A DNA stretch of 64,000 nucleotides from Phoronis australis (Eukaryota > Phoronida > Phoronidae), in the NCBI GenBank assembly GCA_002633005.1, contig NMRA01000064.1, positions 315,977-379,976 of the forward strand. Direction: 5' to 3'. The stretch's first letter is position 1, and every line of letters starts with the position of its first letter. Of this stretch, positions 25,812 through 40,000 are shown in pieces. The notes below the pieces were generated by a model. It did no database searches. It saw only the letters and a list, made by a program, of their open reading frames with translations, and had not been told where the DNA came from. The position numbers and the translations under genes were made by a program.

Positions 25812-27474
25812 ACATGCAGAGTAAAAAACTGTCATTAATGTAAGCATCCATATTGGTTTCCAATACGTGGAGGTGTCAAGCAAAACAAAAATTACGCCAG
25901 TATGCTTTGCTTTCCCACGAGGACCACAGCTGGTCGCACAATTGGTCCCCTAAGCACGAGGACTACAATGTATTCAACAACAACTGAACCACGGGGGTCA
26001 TTACACCAATATCAGGAAACCGGTGAACATGACACTCGCGGTGTGTCAATGAACTCGTGACGTCAGAAAGGGAAGCCATGCATGTACAAATGGAGAGACA
26101 AAGAATTGATCCAACATAAACAAAACACAAACACTAATATAATTAATATAAATAATTAAGCAGATTGAATGAAACAAATTGACATTGCTTTAATGAATGA
26201 ACTAGAAAGTTATCATACATCAAGCAATGCCCAACTCGAACCCTCCAGGCAGTACCATTCGAATATGGTGAAGTCGGTCAGATTTTTTACTCTACTAAAA
26301 CTACGATCGGATTTGTGTATTATATAATGTATTTCAACATTTCATCTCTCCTTTCTCTTAGCTTTGCAATATGTGTGAGATAAATATTTATTCAGTTACC
26401 TCTCCTTGATTTTAACTCCACGCTGTTGGGTCTTTTTTAAACGACCTAACTCAAGATTTTTTACAGAAAGGTTTATTGTTAATAACCACAAGTGTCATGT
26501 TTTCAACCAATTTTGCATATCAAAAAGGTTTATAGGAATATTTATAAGGTTTTCTAACATCATAGAAGAAGCAAAACCGAAATATTTGAGATGTCTCAAA
26601 AGGGAGGTATTAACGTACTTGGATTGCATGTAAAAAATACAAACGTATGGTGGCTATAAAACCATGACATACTATTGGAGAAGAACTGATGAATGTTGTA
26701 AAATCTATACAGTGCTGCACTAGAGGCGAAGGTAAAATCCATGTGTAATGAACATCTTGATTTCAGAATTCCTCACAAGGGGTAAAGCGTGTTCATTTTC
26801 AATAAATAGTAATTTATTAAGAACACATTGAAAAAGCTGTTTGATTCTCAATAAAAAATACTGACACATTAAAGATAACAAGATGACAAGAAAAGACAGT
26901 CATTCACTCCACTAAGTTCACACACTTGGCTATCACATATTCAATAGTCACAACCCCTTGTTTCTAAACATCTTGAATATTATAAAACACAAAAAACTAC
27001 CAAGTGGCAGACTGTATATTATCAGTATACTACAAATAAAAGAAATATTGCTTCATAGACATATGACACTATTAATGATTGAAATACATTATCAATGTTA
27101 ATCAGCAAGTCATCATTTTTCGCTTTTCATGATTTCAGTAATTTTCCATTTTTCCAAGGACATTTCAGAACATGCAATAGTGACTGTTGGCATCTGTCCC
27201 ATGTGTTTATATTTGCTTCCAGTCCTCAAAAGGCATTTGACATGATTTCTTGACCAATGTCCAGTTTAATCTCCAACAGTCCAAGCCACTCGTCATGACA
27301 TACCAATGTGTTGGCAGGGGCAACAAGGTCCGACAAAATGCAGTTGGAAGAGTTTGTCAAGATTTAGTGGAACACTCAACTAGTAACCTTAAGTAAGTTG
27401 TCAGTCATTGACGACTGTCATGATACATTGTAACGTCTAAAGACAGTTAACTGACCTCATTATAAATACTGAAT
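25812..27474. other. 3' region of orphan gene A and CDK2AP flank; no coding exon
   Basis: Matches copy B at 50168-53268 with interruptions. At about 27280-27303 the alignment jumps from copy B position about 53260 to about 54784, skipping the CDK2AP coding exons. No remnant of these exons is seen here. Confidence 0.7.
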
Positions 27475-28140
27475 ATGATTTCCTATCATTCATTAAAAAC
27501 CTCTACATTCTTATACAGTGCCAACAGCAGGGTTAAAAGTTTTTTTAAAATGATGCTGTGTATGGCTTTAATTTCAGCAGTGGATCATTAATTTTCATAA
27601 CACGTACAAACAACCTTTTGAAACTGCAGTTTCCAAAGCCTCCAAGATAATCCTCAAGTGGAGTCTCTTTTAATAATTATGCAGGGCCTAAACCAATTTA
27701 ACATTCAGCTAAATACTTTAATCTTATTTCACTGATTTCTCTCTGATGAGAGGTGTGATAGAATTTCCACACCTCTGACATGCTGCCTACTGTGAAGTCA
27801 AGACCCGGAGAATTCAAATTGTAAGAAAAAAATGTCCGCAGAAAGTGAAAGACATTATACCAAGAGCATCCAGACAGAGTCCCAAACTGGGGACTTGAAG
27901 CAGATGCTTCCACTTTGTCTCTGAAATCAAATTCCAAAAGCCTTGTTGCGTTTCAGTCAAAACTAAACACAATCAAAGCCCTGGAGCATTCCTCAATGAC
28001 CTAGCGTCTCACATGTTTGATCTAACTTTAAACTTTTGGACATCTAAAAACAGGCTGTTCAGATATGGCGGAATAGGAAGAACAGTAAGTTTCGATCAAA
28101 ATTAGGCTTAAGCCTTTGAAGCCTTCGTCAGATTGCCTGC
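27475..28140. other. Spacer between duplication copies
   Basis: About 0.67 kb not shared with the other duplication copy. I see no coding exon with splice support and no recognisable repeat. Confidence 0.6.
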
Positions 28141-28669
28141 TTTTCTTAAGTGGGAGCCCAAGACCAAATCTCTCTCTCTCGTCAACAGACCCCAGGTGTA
28201 TATAGATTTTAATGACACATCTATCACTGAAGAAGACGTTCCAATCTGTTTTTCTGATTTTAGTTACCCCGAAATAAAACAAGATTTAGTTTTCTAAAAG
28301 CTCTTTATTATCAATGGTACTTTCTAAGAATGTTGCATTATACAACAATATGAAGAGGAATGTACATAAGGAATGTACATTTGTTCAGGCCAGGCAACAC
28401 TGAACTGAAAGCCTGTGAACATCGGAATAGCTTTAAACACATGTACTAAATTTCATAATACGCAAGTAAAATCCACAAACATTTTAAAATCCTTCACCAA
28501 GTAAATACCAGAAAGTGAAGTCATAAAATAAAACAATGTTCGTTGCCAAAGTATTTCACCTACCAACAAACCCATATCTGGGTTGCGAAGGGAAATGATT
28601 CAGGAATATAAATAGTACACGGCAAAGAAAACGGACAAAATTCCAAACGAAAAAGAGTTATATACTCGG

Positions 28670-30005
28670 GAACCCAATGGTCGTCCGCCTAAGCATAAAA
28701 CCGGCTTGTTGTCGTACTCACCCAATTATTCCACTTCAAAGTTATGCTCTGCATAGGACCTGATTTGACTCTCACAAATCCATAGTATTAGTTGATTCAA
28801 AAGTTTTCTTTTATTTATGCCGAATTGTTTGAACTGTGCATTGCTTTTCGGCAGCCATTTTATATTGACTCCTATAGTCGTCATATGCTGCCGCCTTTTG
28901 AAAGAACAGAAAACCACACAGCAAAAAGCCAAGAAAATAGTGGAAAGTGGTTTACAGCAATTCTACTTCAACCCCATACTGTTTTACTAGTATGATATCG
29001 ATTTTTGAATCGATTAAAATTGATTTAGAAGTTCAGTTCTGGAAAACAAATCGCAATTGTTTTATTCCAGACAGACCTTACTTATTGTCCTCTTTATTTG
29101 ACTTTTTGCTCTTGTTGTTCTTAACACCACTTATCTCTGCTGTCTTTCTTTTTCTTTTCAGTTTTTCTTCATTCTCTATTAACACCTTGTCAGCCAAAAC
29201 AGAACTGTAACCCTTTGAGACTTGGTCGGCTGAAGTTGATCATTGAACCTCGATACAGTTGCTTTAATAAATTAAACCAATATCGTATTGTTTGATTCTT
29301 TCTCATCTTTAACAGGCTTCTGCAATCATAAATAAATAAATACCCAAGTTGTACTTTCATTCTATTGCTCAATCTCTTATTTTATTTTTGATTATGTCAT
29401 GCTGTGTTGTATGTAACAATGCAATATAGTGAAATAAAGTCAATGTTTTACTTTTAATTATTGGTGGCCATTCTCTATCAATTCAAGTATTTTAATTTTC
29501 TTCAAATAAATTCAAAATGCTTTCACCAAAAATTTCACCATAAATGTTGAGCTCAGTACTTTGTTTTGTTACAAAAAACAAATGGACAATATTTTGATGA
29601 TCAAGGCGTGGGCCAAAACTGTTAAGCACCCAGCGTGTTCCATTTGACTATTGCGTTTTTCCTTTGGCCTAACAGGAGTCGGTTAGTGCCTGGGACAAAT
29701 AGATACATTGCATAACCAGTCCCTGAGTTGTTTTATGTTCCGTCTGAAGAAAATCTAATTTCGAAAATATCTTCTGAAAATGAACAAAAAAAGTGCATTA
29801 GTAAAATATACAAGTTTTTAAGTGGTCTAAAAAAAAACAGTCGGTAAATGCATTAATTTTAGTCCCAGTTCTTGCATGCGTGTTTCTCTCGAGAGGTTAG
29901 TACCTAACGTGGAGACAAGCACTCAAATTGGAACGCTAAGTCCCGCGTGGGCGCGCTGCACGCGAAAGAAGATGGCGGACGACCTTTGGAGCTTGACGAC
30001 GATAG
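28670..30005. other. 1.34 kb stretch present only in copy B
   Basis: Copy A is continuous here (about 9940-9946). A short TATA/TATACT sequence occurs at both edges and may be a target duplication. The right end contains an ATG in good context followed by GCGGACGACCTTTGG and a possible donor (ACGATAG then gtatcc at about 30003), like a first exon, but I find no continuation. It may be an insertion in B or a deletion in A. Confidence 0.5.
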
Positions 30006-31052
30006 GTATCCGGACTATACTAGGTGTAATCTGTTCCTGCAAACTTCGGATGCCACCACAATAGTCTATTACACACATACACAGCATGCTGACCAGAGGG
30101 TACAATATACTAATTGGCATCTCGTCAACGACTTGATGACATCACTGAGTATTGTTCCTGTGCTAGGTTCTCTGGTGCCACCATGAAAGCAATAAGTTTT
30201 ATCTTCCAAGTGGTCAAAATCTCGTGTGTGTGATTGCATGTGTGCGGACGCGAGGCTGACTTATGCACACATAGAAATCAGCGGCAAAATTATCATTGCA
30301 AATTATACCACATTTGCAAAGTGCTAACATAGAATCAATGTTTGCCCTGGGGAAAGAAAAGTGGTGATCCTAGTAAAGACACGACTCGTGTGGCGAAGGG
30401 TGTCGCAGCATGCATCACAAGTCCTCTCACCAGCAATACACTGCATCTATATTATTTATCACCAGGTTTGTTACTCTAAGTTCTTAATTAGGAAAGTGAA
30501 TAACCTTTCCACTTGCTTAACTTTTCCGCAAATCCCTGTCGTTCCCCATCAAGACGGAATTTCGCTTGTGCTCACAAATCATAAAGAAGAATAAAGCATT
30601 TTATCGGATTACTTGTGGCGTATACTGTACACGTATATTTTACCTAAGGGCTCGCTTTTTATAGCAGTTGAGCAGAAAAAATTCATAAGCAAAGTAACTT
30701 TAAAATAAAGGCTTGAGATGTCACCCGTCCCTAACAATCTTGTGGGACAGCTGCACATGCAAAACAGTCAAACCTGACGACCTCATAGTGAACATTGTCA
30801 TGTGCAAAAGCCAAAATTTGTGGCAAACATATACTCAATTAACTGTTATTTCACACTCTTTTGGTCAGTTCAGCTAGTAAAACAGTTACAACGAACAGAG
30901 AAGCACAAACACTGGTCACAGAATTATTCTATGACAACTAAAAAAGAGATCAAAGAGAGAACAAAAAATAATGACACAATATTGTGCAAAAAAAGACTTT
31001 TTCCTGAGAAAGACAACTGACAAGGTTATTAACACACTCCACATTCGGCACT

Positions 31053-34000
31053 TCATACGTGAGTTATATTGTTACACAGAGGGTCTTCCCTTACAGGTCC
31101 AACATCAAGGATGTAATACTCTTCCATTTCAGGCGGTCCCGTGAAGTGCGTCTGATAGTTGTTAATCATTAGATTACATAGCTCCTCGAGGCTGTTAAAC
31201 TTATGTTGACTCTTCCGAGCTGAAAGAGAACAAGTCATTTCTCAGGAAATTTTGGATAGTAACTAGCCCGGGTAAATGCTGAAGTCTTTAGAAAACAGCA
31301 ACATTTCATATTCACGGACAGATAATGTTTGCATAAAGTGCAGAAACACTAACAAATATTTTAAGAGTGTAAATAGACATGTGCCGTTACCAACTACAGT
31401 GTATGAATAAAAATGAAAATGGTACACCAGCGGCGGATTTAGGGGGGCCAAGGGGGTAATGGTCCCTCCTAAAATTCTACCAGATACCATTTGGCAGTTC
31501 GGGTGCGAATTGCTGACTAGCACCTGCGCACAACCAGGGGGGCTCGGGGGTGAATAAACAATGCAAACCCGGTTAAGTTTATTTTTTTTAGTCAACAATT
31601 CCGCAAACCCAAACACTAGAGACCACCTGCATCCCTACATTTTATACTGGGCGCGAAATTCTGTCTATTCGCGTGCCCTGCCCTCCCCCCTAACTCGAAA
31701 TCCTGGATCCGCCCCTGTACACATATATCAAAAAACGAACATTCTGACCAAGGCTTCAGCAGTGCACAGTACATTTCAGCATTAGTAACTTCCAGGAGTC
31801 CCAGATGTTGAGAATTAGTTTGATACCTACTATTCAGGGGAGAAAACCGGTTTTCAAAAAGCAGAATCTCTGTAAGTGACAAACACCCACAACGCTATAG
31901 ACTCTTTGTCTTCTTCCAATATGGCACTTTACCTGACACTGCTGAAGAAGAGCACATTGTTTCGAATGTTCCTGTTGCTCCAAATTACTGTAACATCGCT
32001 TTTGTTTCTTTATCTCTTTTGATTAATAAATATTTTTCAATTTTGCATAACTCTTTTTAATTTCATGGTGACTAAAAATTAGGATTCATGTGTACAAACT
32101 AACACTGGAGAATCAAATGCTTACCTTCGTTGACAAAAAAATTGGCGAAATATTGCGAGACTAATGCACTTTCCAAGGTGTGGGTGAGATCATAGTCTGG
32201 GCGCCACATGAAGTTGTTCTTCTCTGGATGAAACTGTGTACCATAAAATGGGTACTTCATATCTAGAACGAGATACGACTCGAAATAAAAATGGAAGGTT
32301 TTCAATCTTCGATACTGGAGTAAACTAAACTTTGACAAGACGCAAACTAACTCAACACAAGATGATTGACTCAGTGGTCGTTTGCATGACCAACTTGAAA
32401 ACTTCAACAAGATGAAAGTGTTTGATTGAAATCACTTTGTCCAAAGGAGAGCACCACAATTGAAAGGCAGTTGTCACAGACCAGTGGCTGACCACATATA
32501 GACAGTGTCAACTAAAACATATGCATAAGTAGTTGAATCATGGCAATAATAGACACCAGCAATAACAGACATCAACAATAACAGACATCAACAATAACAG
32601 ATGCCAACAATAACAGATGTCAACAATAACAGACACCAACCTTCCATACTTGATATGAACACTAAACCATCTTTATCCGCATTAGTCGACATCACTCGGT
32701 AAACATCACGTAGTTTTGTTGTTTCATACAGCTGTGGGAGAAATACAGTCATTGAAATTTTAATTTTTAAACAAAATTTAAATCAGAAATTGCAGTCAAT
32801 ACAATTTTAGTCATAACTTTTATATAATTAAACAGTAATTGTATTGAACTTGTCAATCAAGTATATAATTATTTACAAGCTGGCATAAAACCAAGCAAAA
32901 ACTATGAATTCTCAGTTATTAAACCCGAAACATTATTTGCCAAACTATACTTACTTTAGGGGTCAAGCAATGGTGATGAAAATTAGCTGTTACAGGTTGC
33001 TTCTTTAAGATATTCTCAATTGTCTTTGGCATATCCTTGTACATTCTACTGTTTCTAAAACCTGATAACACATAAAATAAACCTAAAATGAAAAACAGGC
33101 AATTTAAACCGTACTTACCATCAGATGTGATCTCTGGGCAAGAATGGACAGTTCCCTCATTTCTTCAGTCCAAGTTCATAAATTGGTTTTATCATACCGT
33201 GATCTATTGAATTTTATGAGCTTGGCCTCAGTGAAGAAATAAGAAACCTTCAGATCTTTCTAAGCCCAGATATCACTTGTAACCTGAGTAAGGTACAAGA
33301 TAAGATCAATTATATATCAGTAAGTGATCTAAATCGAAATGCATTTTTTGACACAAAGTACGCGTGTAGTTATGCTTTAAAGAACCCGTGGCATTGAAAT
33401 TCAGCAGTTACATTTAGAATACAATTTGCCAAGTTACACTGAATATTTTAGCAGAGTAGTAAGTTTAAGGCCAAGGTAATGTGAGTACCCTCTGCTGGCC
33501 AAAAATTTTACAATAACAGCTTCGAGCAGCTAACCATGGTCGCCACGATTTTCACACCCACAGTTACTGATCCTGTGGCTGTGACGGAGCACCTCTGATT
33601 CAGGTGGGCCTCAAGCCAAGGTTAGTTTGCTCAATGAATCGTCCAGCACTGTTTTAAAAACTCAAGGGCAAAACTATAATGTTCAATATGGCTACAGAAG
33701 CTTTGTATTTTGTAGGAGTTCAGCTTTCAACTTGACCCGAGGTTTACACCACGGCGGCATTTAAAACATTATGGGAATGGCTATTCAAATCCCATAGGGA
33801 GTAATAAAACAATGATCTTCTCAGCCAAGAACATGGGCGTTTGTTAAGCTGTGTTTACTTACACAAGCCAACTAGGACAGTCGTATGAGTTAGAGCAGGG
33901 TTGACAAAGAACCACTTTCACTGACCTTGCATGTCAGTTTCAAAAGGCCTACTGCATGTTAACCACACTGATAATTTACAACAATCTGCAAACTTCCAAG

Positions 34001-37000
34001 CCACTATGCCAGCAAGTAACCCTCTCAAAAACAAATTGACTACTTAGATAATGGTGAGGCTTTTCACCTTTGGCCATATCTTGTAAGCGCTCAGATCAAA
34101 TACTCATTCCACTACGTATTGGATTTTCTGGACAAGAACTACACTAATGGAACAATACCTACACAAAGTACGTAATGGCATTATTTTAATTGTCAAAAAA
34201 CAGTACAGAATCACAACAAATAATGCCAATTCTTCATTTACAATGACAATTGTCAAAATTGTCATTTTCCAATTGTTCAGAGGCTGATGACCTTGCTGGA
34301 AATGAGTGATTGTTTTATGACATCATCAAAGTACAAACCCAGATTGCAGTAACAACTAGATAATAAATTTCTTCTAAGTCCATATTCTAGTTGAGACATT
34401 ACATTGAAAAAATGACGTGGTCACCACAATTTGAGACAAATGAAAGAATTGACACATGCTTCTTGCCTTTGAGTCCAAGAGTTATAAAAACATTTCGCTC
34501 ACCGTCCAAGAAGTTAAGAGGAAGGCTGATGTCGAAGTCACTGCAGTTGGCCAGGATGTATTTACCCAGCGTAAGAGCCGTTAATAACTCAAAGCCATTA
34601 CATGTGCCCCACATGGGAAAATAGTCTCCCTTGTCATAAGCCTAGTGAAAACATAACATTAACATATCATTACACTGTTAAAATTATTCATGCATGATTT
34701 TTAAAAGGCAGTTTTAAATTTACAAAAATGTCTCTTTTGGGAGTCATAGGCGCAGTTTTAAAATATATATTAGCATGCTGTTTCGAAACTAATAATGCAA
34801 GTCAATAGTGCCTGAAAGTGGTTAAGGAAAATGACTTATAAAATCAAAAATTCTGAAATGTTCAAACTTTCTCACAAGTTTTAATTTCCAAAACTTAAAG
34901 TCTGTTCGAAATTAAAGAAGGCTTATCGTATGAGTAATAGACAAAGCGAACCACTAACAAGAAGCATGAACAGACTTCACAGCCAACCTCATATGTCCAC
35001 TGTTGAGTCACCATGGTAACTCACCTCCATAGCATATTTGTAGAACAGTTGGCCCACGCGAGCGTAACCTGACGTAGTAATGCTGACTTCACCACCCGGG
35101 TACAAAACACTAAAAGATACAAAGAAAAACCTAACACACAGTCCTAACACAATCTTGCCTTGACCGACGGTGGGTAGCCAACTAGTCGCCTGCTGGGGAC
35201 AGCTAAAATTCCTGAGCAAACAGCAAGTCTTTGTTTGGTGGACAGTGTGATTTTACACCCAGATATACCTTACCTTACCTGATGACATTACAGCTCTTTT
35301 GATGGACTATTCTAATCAAATCGGAGATAACAGCGCCAAAGCGACCGCAGATTTTGATTGACAACCAGCTAAATATACCAAGTCACCCCAAAGTCCCAAC
35401 ACACACATCCGAGTAATTGCACTCAAAATACTACAGGAAGTAAACAGATGGGTGTCAAAAGCGTTCAGCAAAAATCTGAAGGGTCGTATCTGAGTCACCG
35501 GCAGATATTCGAAACCCCTCCCCACCCCCCACATGGGATTACTTTGTTTTGCCAATCTCAGTTCCCATTTGGTCATCATTGTGCTAAATTTTGAGCCCTG
35601 GTGAACTTTTTTCATTTTTTTTGAAATCTTATATATTAACCTTCCACATTTTGAAGTTGCACAATGATTATACCAACAGACATGAGATGATAATGCTATA
35701 CAGACATGTGATGATAATGCTGATACACAAACTTATACTTCTTTCATTTCTTCAATTCTGGACTTACCCATTTATTTTTGAGAACATCTCTTTGTAATAT
35801 GACTCGGGCATGTCAATTCTGAAAAATATGAATAATAATAATAATTTTTATCTTTCTTATATACACAGGTACATTCAGGGGAATCAATCATAAACGAATA
35901 AAAGAGAATCACAACACAAAGGAAATGAATTACAATGGAGTATAACAGCTGCATAATTTGAGAATACAGTCAAGAGACCCATCAATATAAATGTGACCGC
36001 TTAATATGAGGATTTGCTAAATGCATCAGTCAAATTGTTCATGTGCACTTATGAAAATCACCATTACTTACAAGTGCACTTACCAAAATCACCGATACTT
36101 ATAAGTGCACTCCGTATGAAAATTTCGCATACTTACAAGACTGTTTGAAGCTAAAGAAAATGTACTCAGAGTTTACGCTGAGTGCCACTATGGATGTAAC
36201 TCTGGTAAGTTGTAAGAAATAAAAACAATCAAATTCATTGTTGTCAATCTTCCTACATTTTCTATTGATAAAGCACCACAAGCTTCGCTTCTTTTTCCAA
36301 AACATATTGTGAATTGTTCTGTGCCGATGTAACAATTTCACGTCTGTGTTCAGAAAACCCCAAGAAATTGAAATCAACCCCAAAAATTTTGCATCATTGA
36401 CCCCAATGTTTATAGGTGAAAGGTGCATTGAATATTCTAATTCCATTTAGGGGAGTAGACTCAAGCCAGCATTTGAGCACCCTCTGTTGTCCAGTCCTGT
36501 CTTCAATAAGCAAATATACAACATTCCCTTGCATGGAACAAAAACACTGAAAGATGCAACACTAAAGTGTAATAATCTAAATTATCTAGTGCATGACATC
36601 TGATAAAATACGGTACCTATTCTTTTTTATTTTACACAGCTGCACAATTCTGTGACGTTACTGGGCATCCACACTTCCAGACAACCCAGCCAACATAACA
36701 GTGGCCTAAAAAGCTGACACCAAACCAGGTTGTTGTAAGCTGGTTAAATAGTCCAGATAAACATGACTCACTTGATAGGCACAACCATAGCCCCAGCCTG
36801 TCGTACATATTTGATGTAGGATGACCGAATGTAAGAAGGGCCCAGTTTACTGAGGTAGGGGTCATCTCCTGTTTCTTGTGTGACAATACCTGCGATGGAA
36901 ACAACAAAGGAGCACCAATTATGTCAATAGTAAATTGCTGACTAAGAACATGCGCGCACCCAGCCTTTAATATGGGGGGCTCGAATTTCTGGCGACGTGG

Positions 37001-40000
37001 ACCTTTTTGGTGACAAAAAACGGGGTATCACCTCCACTTTGCGTCTTTGCCTTTTCCGTGGACTTTTGTCTCGTTCTCTCGGACTTTTTGTTTCTCTGAG
37101 GCGGACCTTTTTGCAAAAAATTAGCAAAAGATGCAGATGCGATACAAAATGTTTTGGGATTACACGAATGGGAAAACCCACCATGTTTCGTCAAGCCCAA
37201 TTAAGTAAGTGCATGCCATGAAGATGGTGATTGTCACTATAAAACTGTACCTTTGTCATAAAGGCACAGTTCAAAAATTTGCACTCTGGATTTGGCAATT
37301 TTTTACACCATTATAAAAAAGCTTTTTACTGTTTTAATGTTTATTACGAAATATTCAATACAATGAACATACGTAACCCAGAAAGCGCTAACAGGCGTTA
37401 TATTAAGTAAATACAAAGAAATTTATATACAGTTATAATACGCAAATACATGAATTAAAAAAATTGATGTTAAGATTACAATGACATGTGATTACGAATG
37501 TAAATAAATCATTTTCTTTCCCAGGTATACTATTCTATCCACTCATTCAAAGAGATTTAATATTGTAAACAAAATTTTGATACTATTTCGAATAAAACCA
37601 TATTTTCATTTGGGTTGCAAAGTTAATGCAAGTTAATATCGTAGATCTCCTGAAGGCTTGGCTGAGGGAAGATGGTATAGTGTATATATTACTTTGCCGC
37701 AGTCCTGGTCTTGTGTTAAGTCTTTTGTAGGAGTCAAAGAGGATTTTGTTTGAATAATTATTAATGTTAGTTAAGACTGAATGTATACATGGACTGGTGG
37801 AGTTTACGACGGGTTGCTAGTTTGCTCCAGTTGAGACTACGTACTAGGTACCTAAACAACACGGTCAACGGACTCATGAACACGGGCACGGACGCATGAA
37901 CACGACTCACGGACCTGCAAACACCGTCCACTGACTCACAAACACGGGAACGGACTCACAAAACACGATCCACGCACCCAAATACACGGGACACGGACTC
38001 ACATTCACGAGGAAACACGGTTAACGGACCGCCAAACACGGGCCACGAACTCATCGGCTTCCTGGGTCAGCTGACATCTTCATCATTTTGTCCGTGACCC
38101 GTGTTTGGCGGTCCGTTAACCGTGTTTCCTCGTGAATGTGAGTCCGTGTATTTGGGTGCGTGGATCGTGTTTTTGAGTCCGTTCCCGTGTTTGTGAGTCA
38201 GTGGACGGTGTTTGCAGGTCCGTGAGTCGTGTTTATGAGTCCGTTGACCGTGTAGTTTAGGTACCTTGACGTAGAACCTTAATTGTGTTGGACCCTTTGT
38301 ATGCTCCTGTTTTGGCTAACGCTGCTTCGTATTGTAGTCTTTCTAATTGAACAAGTATGCCAGCGTTTGCCGATTTATAGATTATGTCACAGTAATCTAG
38401 ATGTGGAAGTACAAAAGATTTGAACAGAGTTTCAAGATGCATGGAGTTGAGATGACAAGAGACAATTCTAATTAGATTGATTAATTTTTGTACTTTATGA
38501 ACGAGTTCGCGACAGTGACGAGTAAATGAGAGCTTATGGTCTAATAGCAAGCCAAGGTGTTTGTGTGGGAATTTATTGGGAATAACTTCCCCATTACGAG
38601 ATTTGTTTGGAAATTAGTATTATTAGACTTAGAAAATATAAGATCAACACTTTTTCAGGTTTAAATTTCATCTTCCATTTGTAAGACCAGTCACAGAGTT
38701 TGTTAAGGTCAGTTTACAATTGTAAGGAGTCGTGGGATGCTCTTTTGAGAATGGGTAGATAATTGCAGTGTCAACAGCACATAAGAATGTTTTAGAGTTT
38801 ATTGTGTCTGGAAGACCATTGGTGTACAGTAAAAAGAGTAAGGGAACTAGTACCCTACCCCGTGGTACTTCAGCGTTTACGAAACCTGGCGCTGATGAGG
38901 GTGATAAGACACCCTCAATTGGGACTTTGTAAGTTCGACATTACAGAAATGATTTTAAAACTAAGAGGAGAGTGCCTGAGAAACCGTAGGATTCTAATTT
39001 ATGAAGAAGCAGATCATGGGGAACGACATCAAAAGCTGACGCAATGTCTAAGAATACGGATCTCACGTTGTACTCTTGCTTAAACTGGAGGTGGATTTCA
39101 TGTACAATTTCTGTAAGTTGGGACACAGTGCTGTTACCAGGCATAAATTTAAATTGGCGACGATATATGAGGTTTTGTGAAGAGAGATGGTCAAACATGT
39201 GTTCAGTAGAATTATGGGACGATAGTCGGCAATGTGCGTTTTGGATTTCTTTTTGTGTATTAGTAACCCAACACCAAGTTTCCAGTCTAAAGGAAATTTT
39301 CCAGATTGTAGTATTTTGTTATACAATGTTATTAGAGGAACTGTAAGCTCTCTTGCTATTATCTTAATCCTTTTATTGGTTATTAGATTGCTTCTGTCGC
39401 TTTTGTTTTCGTTGATGTTTTTTTTTAGTAATTTTCGGACTTCAGATGGTTGGGCTTGTATGTCGGAGAGGTGTTCTAATGTTCTGCTTGGGAATTCGGG
39501 AAACTTTGTTGTTGGTGCAGTGTGACTCTTGGCGGTGAAGCATTCTAGAAATAACTTACTTTTTCAGCTTTGGATGACGCCTGAGTGTTGGACTCCTTTA
39601 AGTGGATGGTGGGGTGTGATATTTGCTTTACCTGGAGACATTGTTGATGTTGTTTTGTCTTTTTAATTAGTTCTTCCACATTCTTTCACTGTTCTTTGTA
39701 ACACTTAAACGTGCACGAGTTATTTGATTTTCTGATTTAATTTTATCGTTAAACCACGGCTTGTTCTTGTTTCTTATTGTTTTCATGGTTGATGGGATAT
39801 TATTATATAGTATGTTGTAGAGTGACTGTGTGAATGTTGAGACTGCGTCATATAAGTCACTTTTGTTAGTTAAATGTGCTTATGTCGGTGCGCAGTTTGC
39901 CCATGCTAATGAGGCTGTAATTCCAGATCCTTTTGATAATGTCTGGTTCTTTAGGTGCCTAGTTGATTGTGAATGTTGCTTCTATAACGTGGTGGTCTGA

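Larger units (their letters stand above)
9418..27474. repeat. Segmental duplication, copy A (about 18 kb)
   Basis: The sequence from TTTCTTAAGTGG at about 9418 to ATAAATAC at about 27474 is repeated in the same orientation at 28.14-54.96 kb. Aligned blocks include all nine gamma-glutamyl hydrolase exons, most introns, both exons of the neighbouring unrecognised gene and the regions flanking CDK2AP. In aligned stretches the copies differ by roughly 5-10% plus indels. Copy A alone carries insertions near 16.17-17.45, 19.13-19.51 and 19.63-20.55 kb. It lacks the CDK2AP coding block. Confidence 0.93.

Noticed and set aside
28726-28932. Minus-strand open frame with CCVVFC and WICES segments, faintly like a THAP zinc finger
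   Set aside because: The spacing and core residues of the THAP signature are not met and no flanking transposase is visible.
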